A stretch of DNA of 47,083 nucleotides from an uncultured Candidatus Actinomarina sp. (GCA_902510995.1 CABXDL010000007.1:1-47083), one strand, 5' to 3'. Shown: positions 33,735 to 42,735, numbered from the stretch's first letter. Numbers and translations are program-made. The notes: generated from the letters alone by a model not told the origin.

Positions 33735-35171
33735 GTGAGATTAAAAAGTTACTTAAAATACCTTACGAGATTCTTGTTTCTTCAAGTTTTACTAACATTC
33801 TTAACTATTTATTATTTTGATAATTTTTTAATTTATAACCAAGAAATTAAACAAAATATTTACTTAAACCTGATTGAAGATGCTACTAGGTTCATGCCAT
33901 TTATAAACTCAGAATTTATTACCATAGACTCATTTTTTGTACTAGCTATTTTTATATTTTTAATTATTTTGTTTTCAACAAAATTTTATACATATGTAAA
34001 TGAGTTGAGTTTCTCTATAAATAGAAACTTAATAGATGAATATTTTCAATTATATCTTTTGTGGACAAGTTATTTATTTGTAATATTTTATATTTTCCGC
34101 TTTGAAAGTGTATCTAGAGGCTATTTGTTCATCTATTCTTTTTTGATACCTTTTATATTATTAATTTTTAGAAATACAGAATTTATTTCTTCATTATTAG
34201 GAAGGTCTGTAACAAATGAAGCATTTATAACATTCAACTTAGATGATAATTCAAATTTTAGAAACTTAAGATTATTAACATTTAGAAAAAATATAGGTTC
34301 TTTTAATATAAGAAATTTCAATAACCCTGATAATTTAATAAAAAAAATAGACAAAATTAATAAAGAAAACAAGATTAATTTAATAATTATAAATTTAGAT
34401 ACTATAAAAACAATAAACGAGAAAATTGAAAAATATTTGATTCTATTAAATAAAAAAATATTGTTGATCTCTAAAAATAAGCTGAATTTTAAAAATAAAT
34501 TTATTTATAGATATGAATTGATAGACGGAAGAAATCTTATTTATTTTAATAACGATGTGCAATATGGTTCAAAATATATATTAAAAAGAATTATTGATAT
34601 AGTGCTTTCAATTTTTGGAGTAATTTTGTTTTTACCAATTTCTCTATTAGTTATCTTTTTAATATTAATAACTGATGGATATCCATTCTTTATTAAACAA
34701 AGAAGAGTAGGTTTACATGGCAATCACTTTAATATGTTGAAATTTAGAACAATGAAAAAAGACTCTCACAAATTAAGAGACTCTTTGGAAGATTTAAATA
34801 AAGGAAAAGGTCCATTATTTAAAATTGAAGATGACCCAAGAATAATAAAAAAGCTCAAATTTATTAGAGAATTTAGTTTAGATGAAATACCTCAATTCAT
34901 AAATGTACTTAAAGGAGATATGTCAATAGTTGGACCTAGACCTTTATTTGATGATGACACTAAACTTTTTGACACTAGCTACATGAGAAGATTAAATGTT
35001 CTTCCTGGTATTACAGGACTATTGCAAATTAACGAAAGAAATACCGATGATTTTTCAACTTGGTATAAATATGATATTGAATATATTGAAAATTGGAGTC
35101 TTTATTTAGATTTAAAAATTATCTTAAGAACTCCGCTTGCTATATTTTCTAAGAAAATAAAAGGACTGTAG
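33735..35171 (+). CDS. Polyprenyl-phosphate sugar-1-phosphate transferase (WbaP/ExoY-like)
   Basis: This 478-residue protein starts at GTG. Four N-terminal helices (about 10-145) and a degenerate CoA-binding-like domain precede a transmembrane anchor (ILSIFGVILFLPISLLVIF-like region near 290). The bacterial sugar transferase domain follows with RVGLHGNHFNMLKFRTMKKD, REFSLDEIPQFINVLKGDMSIVGPRPL and LPGITGLLQI, all signatures of the phosphoglycosyltransferase family including the essential Asp-Glu. It transfers hexose-1-phosphate from UDP-sugar to polyprenyl phosphate and thus starts the repeat unit of the surface glycan. It is flanked by tRNA genes on both sides. Confidence 0.92.
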   Translation: MRLKSYLKYLTRFLFLQVLLTFLTIYYFDNFLIYNQEIKQNIYLNLIEDATRFMPFINSEFITIDSFFVLAIFIFLIILFSTKFYTYVNELSFSINRNLIDEYFQLYLLWTSYLFVIFYIFRFESVSRGYLFIYSFLIPFILLIFRNTEFISSLLGRSVTNEAFITFNLDDNSNFRNLRLLTFRKNIGSFNIRNFNNPDNLIKKIDKINKENKINLIIINLDTIKTINEKIEKYLILLNKKILLISKNKLNFKNKFIYRYELIDGRNLIYFNNDVQYGSKYILKRIIDIVLSIFGVILFLPISLLVIFLILITDGYPFFIKQRRVGLHGNHFNMLKFRTMKKDSHKLRDSLEDLNKGKGPLFKIEDDPRIIKKLKFIREFSLDEIPQFINVLKGDMSIVGPRPLFDDDTKLFDTSYMRRLNVLPGITGLLQINERNTDDFSTWYKYDIEYIENWSLYLDLKIILRTPLAIFSKKIKGL

Positions 35172-35178
35172 AGAGCTG

Positions 35179-35251
35179 TGGGTCGGGTGGGAATCGAACC
35201 CACGACCTTGAGCTTAAAAGGCTCCTGCTCTACCAATTGAGCTACCGACCC
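35179..35251 (-). tRNA. tRNA-Lys (TTT)
   Basis: The acceptor stem is GGGTCGG/CCGACCC, the D arm is GCTCAATTGGTAGAGC, and the anticodon arm GGAGC-CTTTTAA-GCTCA gives anticodon TTT, with a mismatch only in the first stem position. The T arm is GTGGGTTCGATTCCCAC and the discriminator is A. CCA is not encoded. It starts 55 bases downstream of the coiled-coil protein gene on the same strand. Confidence 0.94.
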
Positions 35252-35306
35252 TATCAAATAATAAAGAATAGTACCTTAAAAAGAATTTAAGTGAAAAAAA
35301 TAATTA

Positions 35307-35612
35307 TTATTCTTCTTCTATTTTAGAATCATACACATCTGTTATCTTTTTACTAACTTGTCTAAATGAAACTAACAGTTCATTATTTATTTTTTCAACA
35401 ATATCCTTTGTTTCATTTTTTATCTGCTCATCCTTTATGGTCGATTCTATTGAAGACAAAATATTCTTAAAAAGATCTGAAGTATTTTCAATAGTATCTC
35501 TTAATGAATCTTTTAAATCCTCAACTAAATCTTCATTATCAACTTTATTTTTTATTTTTTTTGTAACATCTGAAACTTCTTTTGATATCTCAGACCAATT
35601 ATTGTTTTCCAT
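35307..35612 (-). CDS. Small amphipathic helical protein, unknown function
   Basis: This 101-residue protein was not matched to a named family. It is almost entirely charged helical sequence without Cys or Pro. Repeats of the type SEISKEVSDVTKKIKNKV and DLKDSLRDTIENTSDLFKNIL have the heptad pattern of coiled coils or apolipoprotein-like surface helices. Small proteins of this sort are common in actinobacteria. It begins 19 bases after the oxygenase-like gene on the same strand, so it is probably in one operon with it. The function is unknown. Confidence 0.7.
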   Translation of the reverse strand: MENNNWSEISKEVSDVTKKIKNKVDNEDLVEDLKDSLRDTIENTSDLFKNILSSIESTIKDEQIKNETKDIVEKINNELLVSFRQVSKKITDVYDSKIEEE

Positions 35613-35631
35613 ATAAGAAATTATAAGTTAT

Positions 35632-36474
35632 TTATAATTTTGATTTATCTTTAAATTTTAATCCTGGATTTCTTTTTATTCTTTGCTGAGCCCACCTTGC
35701 AGGAGCTATAAGTCTAAAAAATGGAGGCAAAAAAGGTCTAATAATTTTTAATAATGATAAGTTAAAGTTAACTAGAAGCTTTTTATATTTTGTATTTTTT
35801 ATCCCGTATATTTCTTTAAATTCTTCAGGAAGAGAATTAAAAGCAGTAAAAGCAATGAACGGCCATATTGGTTTTATGTGTATAGGGACAGGACCTCCAG
35901 CAATTATTTCTTTTACATCCCTTCCAACATCAGTAAGTAGAATATAATCTTTTTCTCTAGATTTTTGAATGACCCAGTCTCTTAATTCATTATGTGTCTT
36001 TGGAGTTAAGTTCTTATCAACTAATACCAATTCTGCAGCCTTCATGTTCTCTTTGTGATATTGATTTTTTTGTTTTTCTGTTAATTTTTTAACTGTTTTT
36101 TCATAAAAATATATTGAAGAAATTTGTAAGCAAGCATGAACCCACAAAAGTTGTTCGTGGTCAAGTGCATCATAGTTACCCCCTGTCACCTCGTCTTTGC
36201 CTTTAATGACTTCATGAAGTTTATTAATCCTTAAAGCGCTCTCGTCTGCCTCTTCTTTTGTTCCAAAAGTAACTGAATTTTGTAATGATAAGGTCCTAAT
36301 CAATCGTTTCCATGGGTCTCTCTGGTAGAAGGAAGTTTGTCTTGCCCCAGCAGCAATTAAAGGATGGGCAGCATGCATCAACAAAGCTCTTGCTCCACCA
36401 AAAAGAACTGTTATTTCTTTATTTACTTTCCACATCATAGACTTTGGTCCAAAATATCCTGGATCTGCTTTCAT
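35632..36474 (-). CDS. DUF2236 (MpaB/rubber-oxygenase-like) protein
   Basis: The start is placed at MKADPGYFGP, since the family normally begins near this DPGxFG motif; the track adds six residues. The protein of about 280 residues has SMMWKVNKEITVLFGGARALLMHAAHPLIAAG, the conserved His-rich heme-side motif of the DUF2236/latex-clearing protein superfamily, and RDPWKRLIRTL. DALDHEQLLWVHACLQIS holds the second conserved His. Members are heme oxygenases or related, mostly in actinobacteria, and most have no known substrate. It is followed by the coiled-coil gene in the same transcript. Confidence 0.85.
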   Translation of the reverse strand: MKADPGYFGPKSMMWKVNKEITVLFGGARALLMHAAHPLIAAGARQTSFYQRDPWKRLIRTLSLQNSVTFGTKEEADESALRINKLHEVIKGKDEVTGGNYDALDHEQLLWVHACLQISSIYFYEKTVKKLTEKQKNQYHKENMKAAELVLVDKNLTPKTHNELRDWVIQKSREKDYILLTDVGRDVKEIIAGGPVPIHIKPIWPFIAFTAFNSLPEEFKEIYGIKNTKYKKLLVNFNLSLLKIIRPFLPPFFRLIAPARWAQQRIKRNPGLKFKDKSKL

Positions 36475-36577
36475 ATATATAAATTTTATCAATATAAAGA
36501 TGTATTAATAATCAATAGAGTTTTTTTAAAAAGTTATTTTATGTGTTTATGGCTCATATACTCAATTAAAGATAGAA

Positions 36578-37690
36578 ATGTTAAATAAGATTGTATATAT
36601 TACTTACCAAACTTTTCCTGCTGATACAGCAAATAGCCTGCAAACAATATCAAATATAAAATATTTTATAAAAAACAAAATAAAAGTTGACCTGTTTTTC
36701 CCATTAAGAAGTGTAGAAAGCACTGACGAAATTGAAACTTTACATAAATTTTATGATTTCACAGAAAACTTTAACTGTGTGGGGGTAAGGCATCCTTACC
36801 CTCATGGAAAAGTTAGATTTTTTAAAGCTATATCATTTCATATAAGTCATTTCCTTTGGGCTAAAGCCATTACTGGTGATTTAATAAATGTATATGATGA
36901 GAATACTCAATTTTTTACTCGTTCAGATTGGGTTGCCTACTTCTTAGCTAGAAAAGATTTAAAGGTTGTATTTGAATGTCATCAAACTTCTAAAGTTAGA
37001 AATTATGTAATCAAAAAAATCAAATTTTATGAAAATGTTAAATTAATTTTCTTAAATGATAATCTAAGTAAGTTCTATAAACATCCTAAAAATTCTTTAA
37101 TAGCTCATAACGGTGTAGACTCTGAAATTTTTTCATCAAGTAAGATAGCAAAAATACAAAATTCAATTATCTTCGTTGGTAATTTATCAAGATTTAATAA
37201 GTCAAGAGGACTTGAGTCTATTATTAAATATTTTTCTTCAATTGGTTTAAATAGAACTTTTTCTTTAGATGTAGTTGGAGGCCCAGAAGAACAAGCAAAA
37301 AAATTAAAAAAAATTGTAGATGAGAATAACCTTAACGGTTCGATTAAAGTCCACGGAAGACTTAATAGAAAGGAAACCATAGAAATAATACAAAAATCAT
37401 CTTTTGGTTTATTAGTTAATTCTCAAGAAAATTCGCACTCTTATAATTTCACTTCTCCACTTAAATACTTTGAATATCTTTATGGAAATTTAAATGTGAT
37501 AGCTGTAGACTTTCCCTCTCACAGGGCGTTACCTTATGCTAATAAAATCTCATTTTATGATTTAGACGATGAAAAAAGTTTCTTTAATGCATTAAATAAT
37601 GCTCAAAACACCAAACCACTTAATATAAATGAATTAAGTTCAATAACGTTAGAGGCTAGAACAAAAAATATTCTTAAATTCTTAAATTAG
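36578..37690 (+). CDS. Glycosyltransferase family 4
   Basis: This 370-residue GT-B protein opens with IVYITYQTFPADTANSLQTISNI, whose N-terminal loop is of the type that binds the acceptor in GT4 enzymes. The donor domain contains IIFVGNLSRFNKSRGLESI and LDVVGGPEEQAKKL, then SFGLLVNSQENSHSYNFTSPLKYFEYLYGNLNVIAVDFPSHR. The Ser-Pro-Leu-Lys-Tyr-Glu pattern replaces the usual E-x7-E but still matches one GT4 subgroup. It is probably a glycan-chain transferase. It lies between the oxygenase-like operon (divergent) and tRNA-Arg. Confidence 0.82.
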   Translation: MLNKIVYITYQTFPADTANSLQTISNIKYFIKNKIKVDLFFPLRSVESTDEIETLHKFYDFTENFNCVGVRHPYPHGKVRFFKAISFHISHFLWAKAITGDLINVYDENTQFFTRSDWVAYFLARKDLKVVFECHQTSKVRNYVIKKIKFYENVKLIFLNDNLSKFYKHPKNSLIAHNGVDSEIFSSSKIAKIQNSIIFVGNLSRFNKSRGLESIIKYFSSIGLNRTFSLDVVGGPEEQAKKLKKIVDENNLNGSIKVHGRLNRKETIEIIQKSSFGLLVNSQENSHSYNFTSPLKYFEYLYGNLNVIAVDFPSHRALPYANKISFYDLDDEKSFFNALNNAQNTKPLNINELSSITLEARTKNILKFLN

Positions 37691-37692
37691 AG

Positions 37693-37766
37693 CACGCCTG
37701 GAGGGACTCGAACCCCCAACCCTCTGATCCGAAGTCAGATGCTCTATCCAATTGAGCCACAGGCGC
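37693..37766 (-). tRNA. tRNA-Arg (TCG)
   Basis: The minus strand gives GCGCCTG/CAGGCGT (a terminal G-U pair), a D arm GGCTCAATTGGATAGAGC, and an anticodon arm TCTGA-CTTCGGA-TCAGA, so the anticodon is TCG. The T arm is TTGGGGGTTCGAGTCCC with a typical TTCGAGT loop. The discriminator is G and CCA is not encoded. argS is encoded about 800 bases away on the other strand. Confidence 0.92.
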
Positions 37767-37815
37767 AGGAATTTCTTTTAATCTAATTTTTATACTTTCT
37801 ATAATAGGTTCCATA

Positions 37816-38559
37816 ATGAAAACCACTAAGATATTTCAAACAAATATAACTGAAATAACTATCAACGAATTAGCTGAAATACTAACAACAACCAAGGGTA
37901 ACTTAGTAGCAATATGTAATGCAAATACATTGGTTAGATGTGCAAGAGATAGACATATTAGAAAAGTTATTGAGAATTTTACTATAAAAACAGCAGATGG
38001 GTTTCCTGTAGCAAAATTACTATCAATTTTTTCGAAGAAGAAGCATCTTAGAGTAGATGGGTATAAGGTTTTTATGAAAACCTTAGAGCATGGCCTTGAA
38101 TCAAACACTAAGCATTATTTCTTTGGAAATGATAAAGATGTTGTTGAGTTAATGATTAAGAATATAAAAAATATTTATCCAAATGTAAATATTTCTGGTT
38201 ACCTTTCCCCAAAATATCTGGAACCAGAAGAACTTGTCAAAGATTATAAAAATAATTTTGACAATATTGAAGCTGATATTATCTGGGTGTCTCTGGGTTT
38301 TCCAAAGCAAGAAGTTTTTATTAACAAATTAAACAACGAGAAGAATTTAAAATATAATTTCGTAGGAGTTGGTGCCGTATTTGAGTGGGTAGCTGGAACT
38401 AAATTTAAAGCACCTGAAATTGTTGCAAATTTTGGTCTTGAGTGGATATTAAGATTAATTCAAGAGCCAACAAGGCTATTTAGAAGATACGCGATAGATA
38501 TTCCATTTTTTGTATTTTTCTTTGTAAAACAGTTATTTGGAAAAAATAATAGTAATTAG
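37816..38559 (+). CDS. wecG: WecG/TagA/CpsF-family glycosyltransferase (GT26)
   Basis: This 247-residue protein matches the GT26 family throughout. LVAICNANTLVRCARD is the N-terminal block. KTADGFPVAKL contains the catalytic Asp. HYFFGNDKDVVELM follows, and IIWVSLGFPKQEVFI is the GxPxQE donor motif. GVGAVFEWVAGTKFKAPEIVANFGLEWILRLIQEPTRLFRRY is the highly conserved C-terminal part. It adds a second sugar (ManNAc-type in known members) to the lipid-linked first sugar laid down by a WbaP/WecA-like initiator. A WbaP-like enzyme is encoded 2.6 kb upstream. argS follows 13 bases later on the same strand. Confidence 0.92.
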   Translation: MKTTKIFQTNITEITINELAEILTTTKGNLVAICNANTLVRCARDRHIRKVIENFTIKTADGFPVAKLLSIFSKKKHLRVDGYKVFMKTLEHGLESNTKHYFFGNDKDVVELMIKNIKNIYPNVNISGYLSPKYLEPEELVKDYKNNFDNIEADIIWVSLGFPKQEVFINKLNNEKNLKYNFVGVGAVFEWVAGTKFKAPEIVANFGLEWILRLIQEPTRLFRRYAIDIPFFVFFFVKQLFGKNNSN

Positions 38560-38572
38560 AATAAAATAATAT

Positions 38573-40210
38573 ATGAAAATATTACAAGAACTTCTTTCTG
38601 AACTGGAAGAAAATTTACAAAAATATGAAATATTTGAAGAAATAGATTTTAAAATATCGAAAACTGCAGATTTTGATTATCAAATAAATAATTTAGTTAA
38701 ATATCAAAATCATGAAAAAATAAATTCTATCTCTGAAAATTTTTCTAGTATCTTAAGTCAATCAAACAATATCGAAAAATTTGAATTTGCTGATAACTTA
38801 TTTATAAATTTAAAACTTAATTTAAATAAAATTTCTAGTTTTATTAATAACTTAGAGGAAACCAATTTAGTACAGGACTCTAAAAGAATACTCATTGACT
38901 ATGGTGGGCCAAATATAGGGAAGCCATTACATGTTGGCCATTTAAGATCCCTTAATATTGGTAGAAGCTTAAAGAAATTAAATGAACTAATTGGAAATAA
39001 AGTAACCACAGATATACATCTTGGAGATTGGGGAATGCCAGTTGCTCAAATTATTAGTTTCTGCGAATTAAATGAAATTGATATTAAATCCCTTTCAGCA
39101 GATCAATTAATCGATATTTATCCTCAGTCTGCTGATTTATATAAAAACTCAGAAGAATTTAAAAAACAAGCTCAAATTATTAATAAGAAACTAAACCAAT
39201 CAGAAAAAGAAGTTATAAATAAATGGGAATTCTTAAGAAAAATTTCTATAGAAGATCTTAAAAAAACTTTAAAAATTCTAAATCATGATTTTGATTTATG
39301 GCATGGAGAAAGCAGTGTTAATCATCTAATTGAACCCATGATTGAATCCCTAAAGAAAGAAGGGAAAGTTGATTATGATGAAGGAGCGCTTGTAAGCACC
39401 GAAGATGCAGATCCAAAAATCTTAATTACTAAATCAGATGGATCTTATTTATATTTAACTACAGATCTCGCAACTATACTTGATAGGCTAGATAGCAATG
39501 ACTTTGATACAACACTTTATGTTGTTGACAGCAGGCAAAAACTACATTTTGAACAATTGTTTAAAACAGTTGAATATTTTAATTTTGAAAAAAGAGACTT
39601 TACACATGTCGATTTTGGAACAATTAATGATGAAGAAGGTAAGCCCTTCAAAACAAGAGATGGTGGAACTAAAAAATTACTCTCACTTTATGATGATACT
39701 TTCAAATATATTAATAAGATTAATGAAAATATAGATAATGAAACAATTCATAAATTAACTAATACTGTATTAACTTATAGTGATTTGTTAACAAATAGAA
39801 AAACAGATTATAAATTTAATATAAAAAAGTTTACAAATATCTCAGGTAAAACAGGAATCTATATTCAATACGCACAAGTTAGAGCTAAAAAAATATTAAA
39901 CAAATCTAAAATAAACTTAGATAATAAAGAACTATCTATATCAACTATTTCAGAAAGAAATTTAATAATTAGTCTTCTAAATCTTGAACTCTATATTAAA
40001 CAATCAATAACTTTTAATGAGCCTCATCATCTTGCTAATTATTTATATGAAGTTTGTAATCTATTTAATGTTTTTTATCAGGAAGAAAATATATTAAGTT
40101 TAGATAATCATGAATTGAAAACTTCTAAGCTTCTTCTAACAAAATATTTTTTGGATAATATTAATTTAGTATTTAACTCACTTGGTCTAGAACCAGTTGA
40201 TGAAATGTAA
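38573..40210 (+). CDS. argS: Arginyl-tRNA synthetase
   Basis: This is a 545-residue class Ia synthetase. The N-terminal 90 residues form the ArgRS-specific Add1-like tRNA-binding domain. The catalytic domain has the HIGH motif in NIGKPLHVGHLRSLNIGR, then HLGDWGMPVAQI and GSYLYLTTDLATILDRL. The KMSKS region is altered, as often in ArgRS (KPFKTRDGGTKKLL). The C-terminal DALR anticodon-binding domain ends VFNSLGLEPVDEM. It charges tRNA-Arg in the cytoplasm. It probably shares a transcript with the wecG-like gene, although this may only reflect gene packing. Start ATG is supported by length. Confidence 0.95.
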   Translation: MKILQELLSELEENLQKYEIFEEIDFKISKTADFDYQINNLVKYQNHEKINSISENFSSILSQSNNIEKFEFADNLFINLKLNLNKISSFINNLEETNLVQDSKRILIDYGGPNIGKPLHVGHLRSLNIGRSLKKLNELIGNKVTTDIHLGDWGMPVAQIISFCELNEIDIKSLSADQLIDIYPQSADLYKNSEEFKKQAQIINKKLNQSEKEVINKWEFLRKISIEDLKKTLKILNHDFDLWHGESSVNHLIEPMIESLKKEGKVDYDEGALVSTEDADPKILITKSDGSYLYLTTDLATILDRLDSNDFDTTLYVVDSRQKLHFEQLFKTVEYFNFEKRDFTHVDFGTINDEEGKPFKTRDGGTKKLLSLYDDTFKYINKINENIDNETIHKLTNTVLTYSDLLTNRKTDYKFNIKKFTNISGKTGIYIQYAQVRAKKILNKSKINLDNKELSISTISERNLIISLLNLELYIKQSITFNEPHHLANYLYEVCNLFNVFYQEENILSLDNHELKTSKLLLTKYFLDNINLVFNSLGLEPVDEM

Positions 40211-40211
40211 T

Positions 40212-40754
40212 TTATAAGAAAATTTGTGAAGAAATTATCCAAACTAGCAAAGTAAAACTATAAGATAATCTATTGATAAAGATAGATGAAGTTCTAATAG
40301 TATGTTGCAAAAATAATATTAATGGGACTGCAATAAAACCAGAAAATGAAACTGACTTACCAATTGATGAAATATCGCTCAATATCAATGAATCAGAACT
40401 AATGAAGTATTGGAAGATAATTAAGGAAAATAATGATATTCCAATTGAATAAATAATATTAAATATTAGATCTTTAAACGTTGAATTATATATTTTATAT
40501 ACATTTAAAAACTCAACAGGTATAAATAAAATGAATATTGCCATAAAAAATAATATAAGACACCAAAATAAACCTTGGCCACTCCAGGTAATAATGCTTC
40601 TTTGTACTCTTTCTGTAGCCTCGAGTAATAAGTAGATAGAATATCCCGAAAATATAGTCCCTAATGAAAAAAGGTAGAGCCCAAAAATACTAAGAAAATT
40701 CTTTGATTGAAAGGTAAAATTCACTTTGTTGTCTGTTAATCTCTCATATTGCAT
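40212..40754 (-). CDS. Integral membrane protein of unknown function
   Basis: This 180-residue protein has five or so hydrophobic segments (about 18-46, 56-78, 88-110, 118-140 and 155-178) and a basic N-terminus. No recognised motif is visible, and I do not assign a family. It lies tail to tail with argS (one base apart) and divergent from the Nfu_N gene by 44 bases. The composition (Phe, Ile, Ser rich) is the same as that of other membrane proteins here. Confidence 0.75.
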   Translation of the reverse strand: MQYERLTDNKVNFTFQSKNFLSIFGLYLFSLGTIFSGYSIYLLLEATERVQRSIITWSGQGLFWCLILFFMAIFILFIPVEFLNVYKIYNSTFKDLIFNIIYSIGISLFSLIIFQYFISSDSLILSDISSIGKSVSFSGFIAVPLILFLQHTIRTSSIFINRLSYSFTLLVWIISSQIFL

Positions 40755-40798
40755 ACTGTAATATATTAATGTTTTTTCTATTAAAATAAATAGTAATT

Positions 40799-41032
40799 AT
40801 GGAATTAATTGATACACCAAATCCAAATGCAAAGAAAATAGTAATTGACCAAACTGCACTTGATCAGTCCAATCTTGAACTACAGCAACATGATCTTTCA
40901 ATAAATTTATATAAAATAGAAGGTGTATCTTCTGTTTTTTTTGGTCCTGGTTTTGTAACGATCACAAAAGAAGAAGATGTAGGGTGGGAATCAATAAATC
41001 AAGACATTATTAACATCTTTGATAAACTGTAA
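40799..41032 (+). CDS. Stand-alone Nfu_N domain protein
   Basis: This 77-residue protein matches the N-terminal domain of NifU/NFU1 scaffolds: LIDTPNPNAKKIVID at the start, then LYKIEGVSSVFFGPGFVTITKEEDVGWESI. The C-terminal CxxC domain of full Nfu proteins is absent. Such free Nfu_N domains occur in bacteria with unclear roles; they may help in Fe-S cluster transfer. It is followed three bases later by an anchored protein, and IscA-type and Mrp genes lie 2.5 to 3 kb downstream. Confidence 0.88.
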   Translation: MELIDTPNPNAKKIVIDQTALDQSNLELQQHDLSINLYKIEGVSSVFFGPGFVTITKEEDVGWESINQDIINIFDKL

Positions 41033-41035
41033 TAT

Positions 41036-41647
41036 ATGGAAACATTTAACCCGGACCCAAAACCAGGAAGATTGGTATTACCACTAGTTCTTATCGGAAT
41101 GATTGCAACTACTTATACATTTGTAAATAGAGTAGCAACAAATAACGATCTTGATATTTCTGCAGTAGAAGAAGAGATTGTAGTAATTGAAGAGGAAGTA
41201 ACTGAAGATTCAACTACAACATCGACTACAACAACTACATTGCCTCTCGAAGTAGTTACATATCTTGAAGAAATTCAAGGAGAAAAAGTTCAATCTGATG
41301 AACTAGGGCAGACTGTTCTAGAAGCTAATGAAAAATGGGATGATGAGCTTTACTCTTATCAAGAAGCTAAAGATGAATTTGCAAAATTCATAGAAGATGC
41401 TGAACAATTCGTAGATACTGTCTCAGAACCAGGGCCTCCTAATACTTTTGCTAATTTAGTAACTAGTCACGATGAATTGAAAGTTCTAGCTAGCTTAATT
41501 TATGAAGATACCAAAGAATTGCTTGAAGGGTTAACCTCATCAGATACTGGTGAAAGAAGGGCTGCTGCTCTAGATTCTTTTAATAAAAATTTAGCTTTAT
41601 TCCAACAAAAGATTGAAGAGACTATTGCTTCAGCAACTTCTAGCTAA
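41036..41647 (+). CDS. Membrane-anchored protein with Thr-rich linker
   Basis: This 203-residue protein has a short cytoplasmic start, then one helix (LVLPLVLIGMIATTYTFV, 13-30), an acidic stretch and a Ser/Thr linker DSTTTSTTTTTLP (about 57-70), then a helical extracytoplasmic domain of about 130 residues with coiled-coil character (EANEKWDDELYSYQEAKDEF). Thr-rich linkers ending in LP are frequent in marine acidimicrobial and actinomarinal exported proteins. The gene is 3 bases after nfu_N, so co-translation is likely. The function is unknown. Confidence 0.72.
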   Translation: METFNPDPKPGRLVLPLVLIGMIATTYTFVNRVATNNDLDISAVEEEIVVIEEEVTEDSTTTSTTTTTLPLEVVTYLEEIQGEKVQSDELGQTVLEANEKWDDELYSYQEAKDEFAKFIEDAEQFVDTVSEPGPPNTFANLVTSHDELKVLASLIYEDTKELLEGLTSSDTGERRAAALDSFNKNLALFQQKIEETIASATSS

Positions 41648-41651
41648 AAGC

Positions 41652-42668
41652 TTAAGAACAAATAGTATCAATCATTAACATAGCTATAACGTAAGGGTCT
41701 GCATTTGCATTTGGTCTTCTATCTTCTAAGTATCCTTTTTTATCAACCTCTACTTGCCAAGGAATTCTAACTGAAGCTCCTCTATCGCTAACTCCATAAG
41801 AAAAGGTATCGTACCTTTGTGTCTCATGATCTCCAGTGAGTCTTTCTTCAATTCTGGCACCATAGTTTTTTACATGAAGCTCTGCATTCTTGCCCAATGC
41901 TTCACAGCCCTCAACAATCGCATCATATCCTCCATCTTCTCTCATTTGTTTAGTAGAAAAGTTTGTATGCATACCAGCTCCATTCCAGTCTCCTTTTACT
42001 GGTTTTGGGTCTAGTGTTGCTGAAATATTGTAATCCTCAGCAATCCTGTAAAGTAACCATCTTGAAACCCATATTTGGTCTCCAATATCTGGTGCTCCAA
42101 TAGGGCCTATTTGATACTCCCACTGTCCAGGCATAACTTCTGCATTTGTACCAGAAATCTCTAAACCCGCAATCATGCATGCAGAAGCATGCTCTTCAGA
42201 TATCTCTCTTCCATAAACTTCATCGGCTCCAACGCCACAATAATAGCCTCCCTGTGGTGCTGGATATCCTGACGGTGGAAACCCTAATGGTTGTCCAACT
42301 TTTAGAGAATCATAAGATTGCTCATAAAAAGTGTATTCCTGCTCAAGGCCAAATATTGGTTCAAACTCAGCAAAATTTTCAGCAGCTGCCACACATCCCG
42401 CTCTTGTATTTGAGACATGAGGAGTCATATCAACATTTAAAACTTCACACAAAACTAATATATTTTCTCCACCTCTTATAGGGTCGTTAAATGTTGATAC
42501 AGGTCTTAAAACACAGTCTGAATTATCTCCTGTTGCCTGTTCTGTGCTTGAACCGTCAAAACCCCATATTGGTGGCTCTGATCCTTGCTCTATTATCTTT
42601 GTTTTACTCCTTAATTTACTAGTAGGAGTTTTACCATCTATCCATATATATTCTGCTTTTATTTTCAT
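41652..42668 (-). CDS. glnII: Glutamine synthetase, type II (GSII)
   Basis: This 338-residue protein is much shorter than type I enzymes (about 470) and has the GSII signatures WGFDGSSTEQATGDNSD, FGLEQEYTFYE, NGAGMHTNFSTKQMREDGG (ATP/glutamate binding) and DRGASVRIPWQ plus DRRPNANADPYVI at the end. The reaction is ATP-dependent formation of glutamine from glutamate and ammonia in the cytoplasm. GSII occurs in eukaryotes, rhizobia and several actinobacteria. It is divergent from a GlnR-like regulator gene with 67 bases between them, so nitrogen-dependent control is likely. Confidence 0.94.
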   Translation of the reverse strand: MKIKAEYIWIDGKTPTSKLRSKTKIIEQGSEPPIWGFDGSSTEQATGDNSDCVLRPVSTFNDPIRGGENILVLCEVLNVDMTPHVSNTRAGCVAAAENFAEFEPIFGLEQEYTFYEQSYDSLKVGQPLGFPPSGYPAPQGGYYCGVGADEVYGREISEEHASACMIAGLEISGTNAEVMPGQWEYQIGPIGAPDIGDQIWVSRWLLYRIAEDYNISATLDPKPVKGDWNGAGMHTNFSTKQMREDGGYDAIVEGCEALGKNAELHVKNYGARIEERLTGDHETQRYDTFSYGVSDRGASVRIPWQVEVDKKGYLEDRRPNANADPYVIAMLMIDTICS

Positions 42669-42735
42669 ATTTACTAATGTAGTATCAATTTTGAATATTT
42701 GGAATTTCTAGATATTAATATTTTGTTTCAAGATT

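Noticed and set aside
39498-39734. 78-residue plus-strand ORF inside argS
   Set aside because: It is in an alternative frame of a strongly conserved gene, with no motif or ribosome site.
42146-42481. 111-residue plus-strand ORF
   Set aside because: It is antisense to glutamine synthetase; Gln/His-rich shadow with no motif.
42669-42735. Possible GlnR box (ACCAT-n6-GAAAC on the minus strand, running into the glnR start)
   Set aside because: Only one half-site matches the GTnAC-n6-GaAAC consensus; too weak to list.
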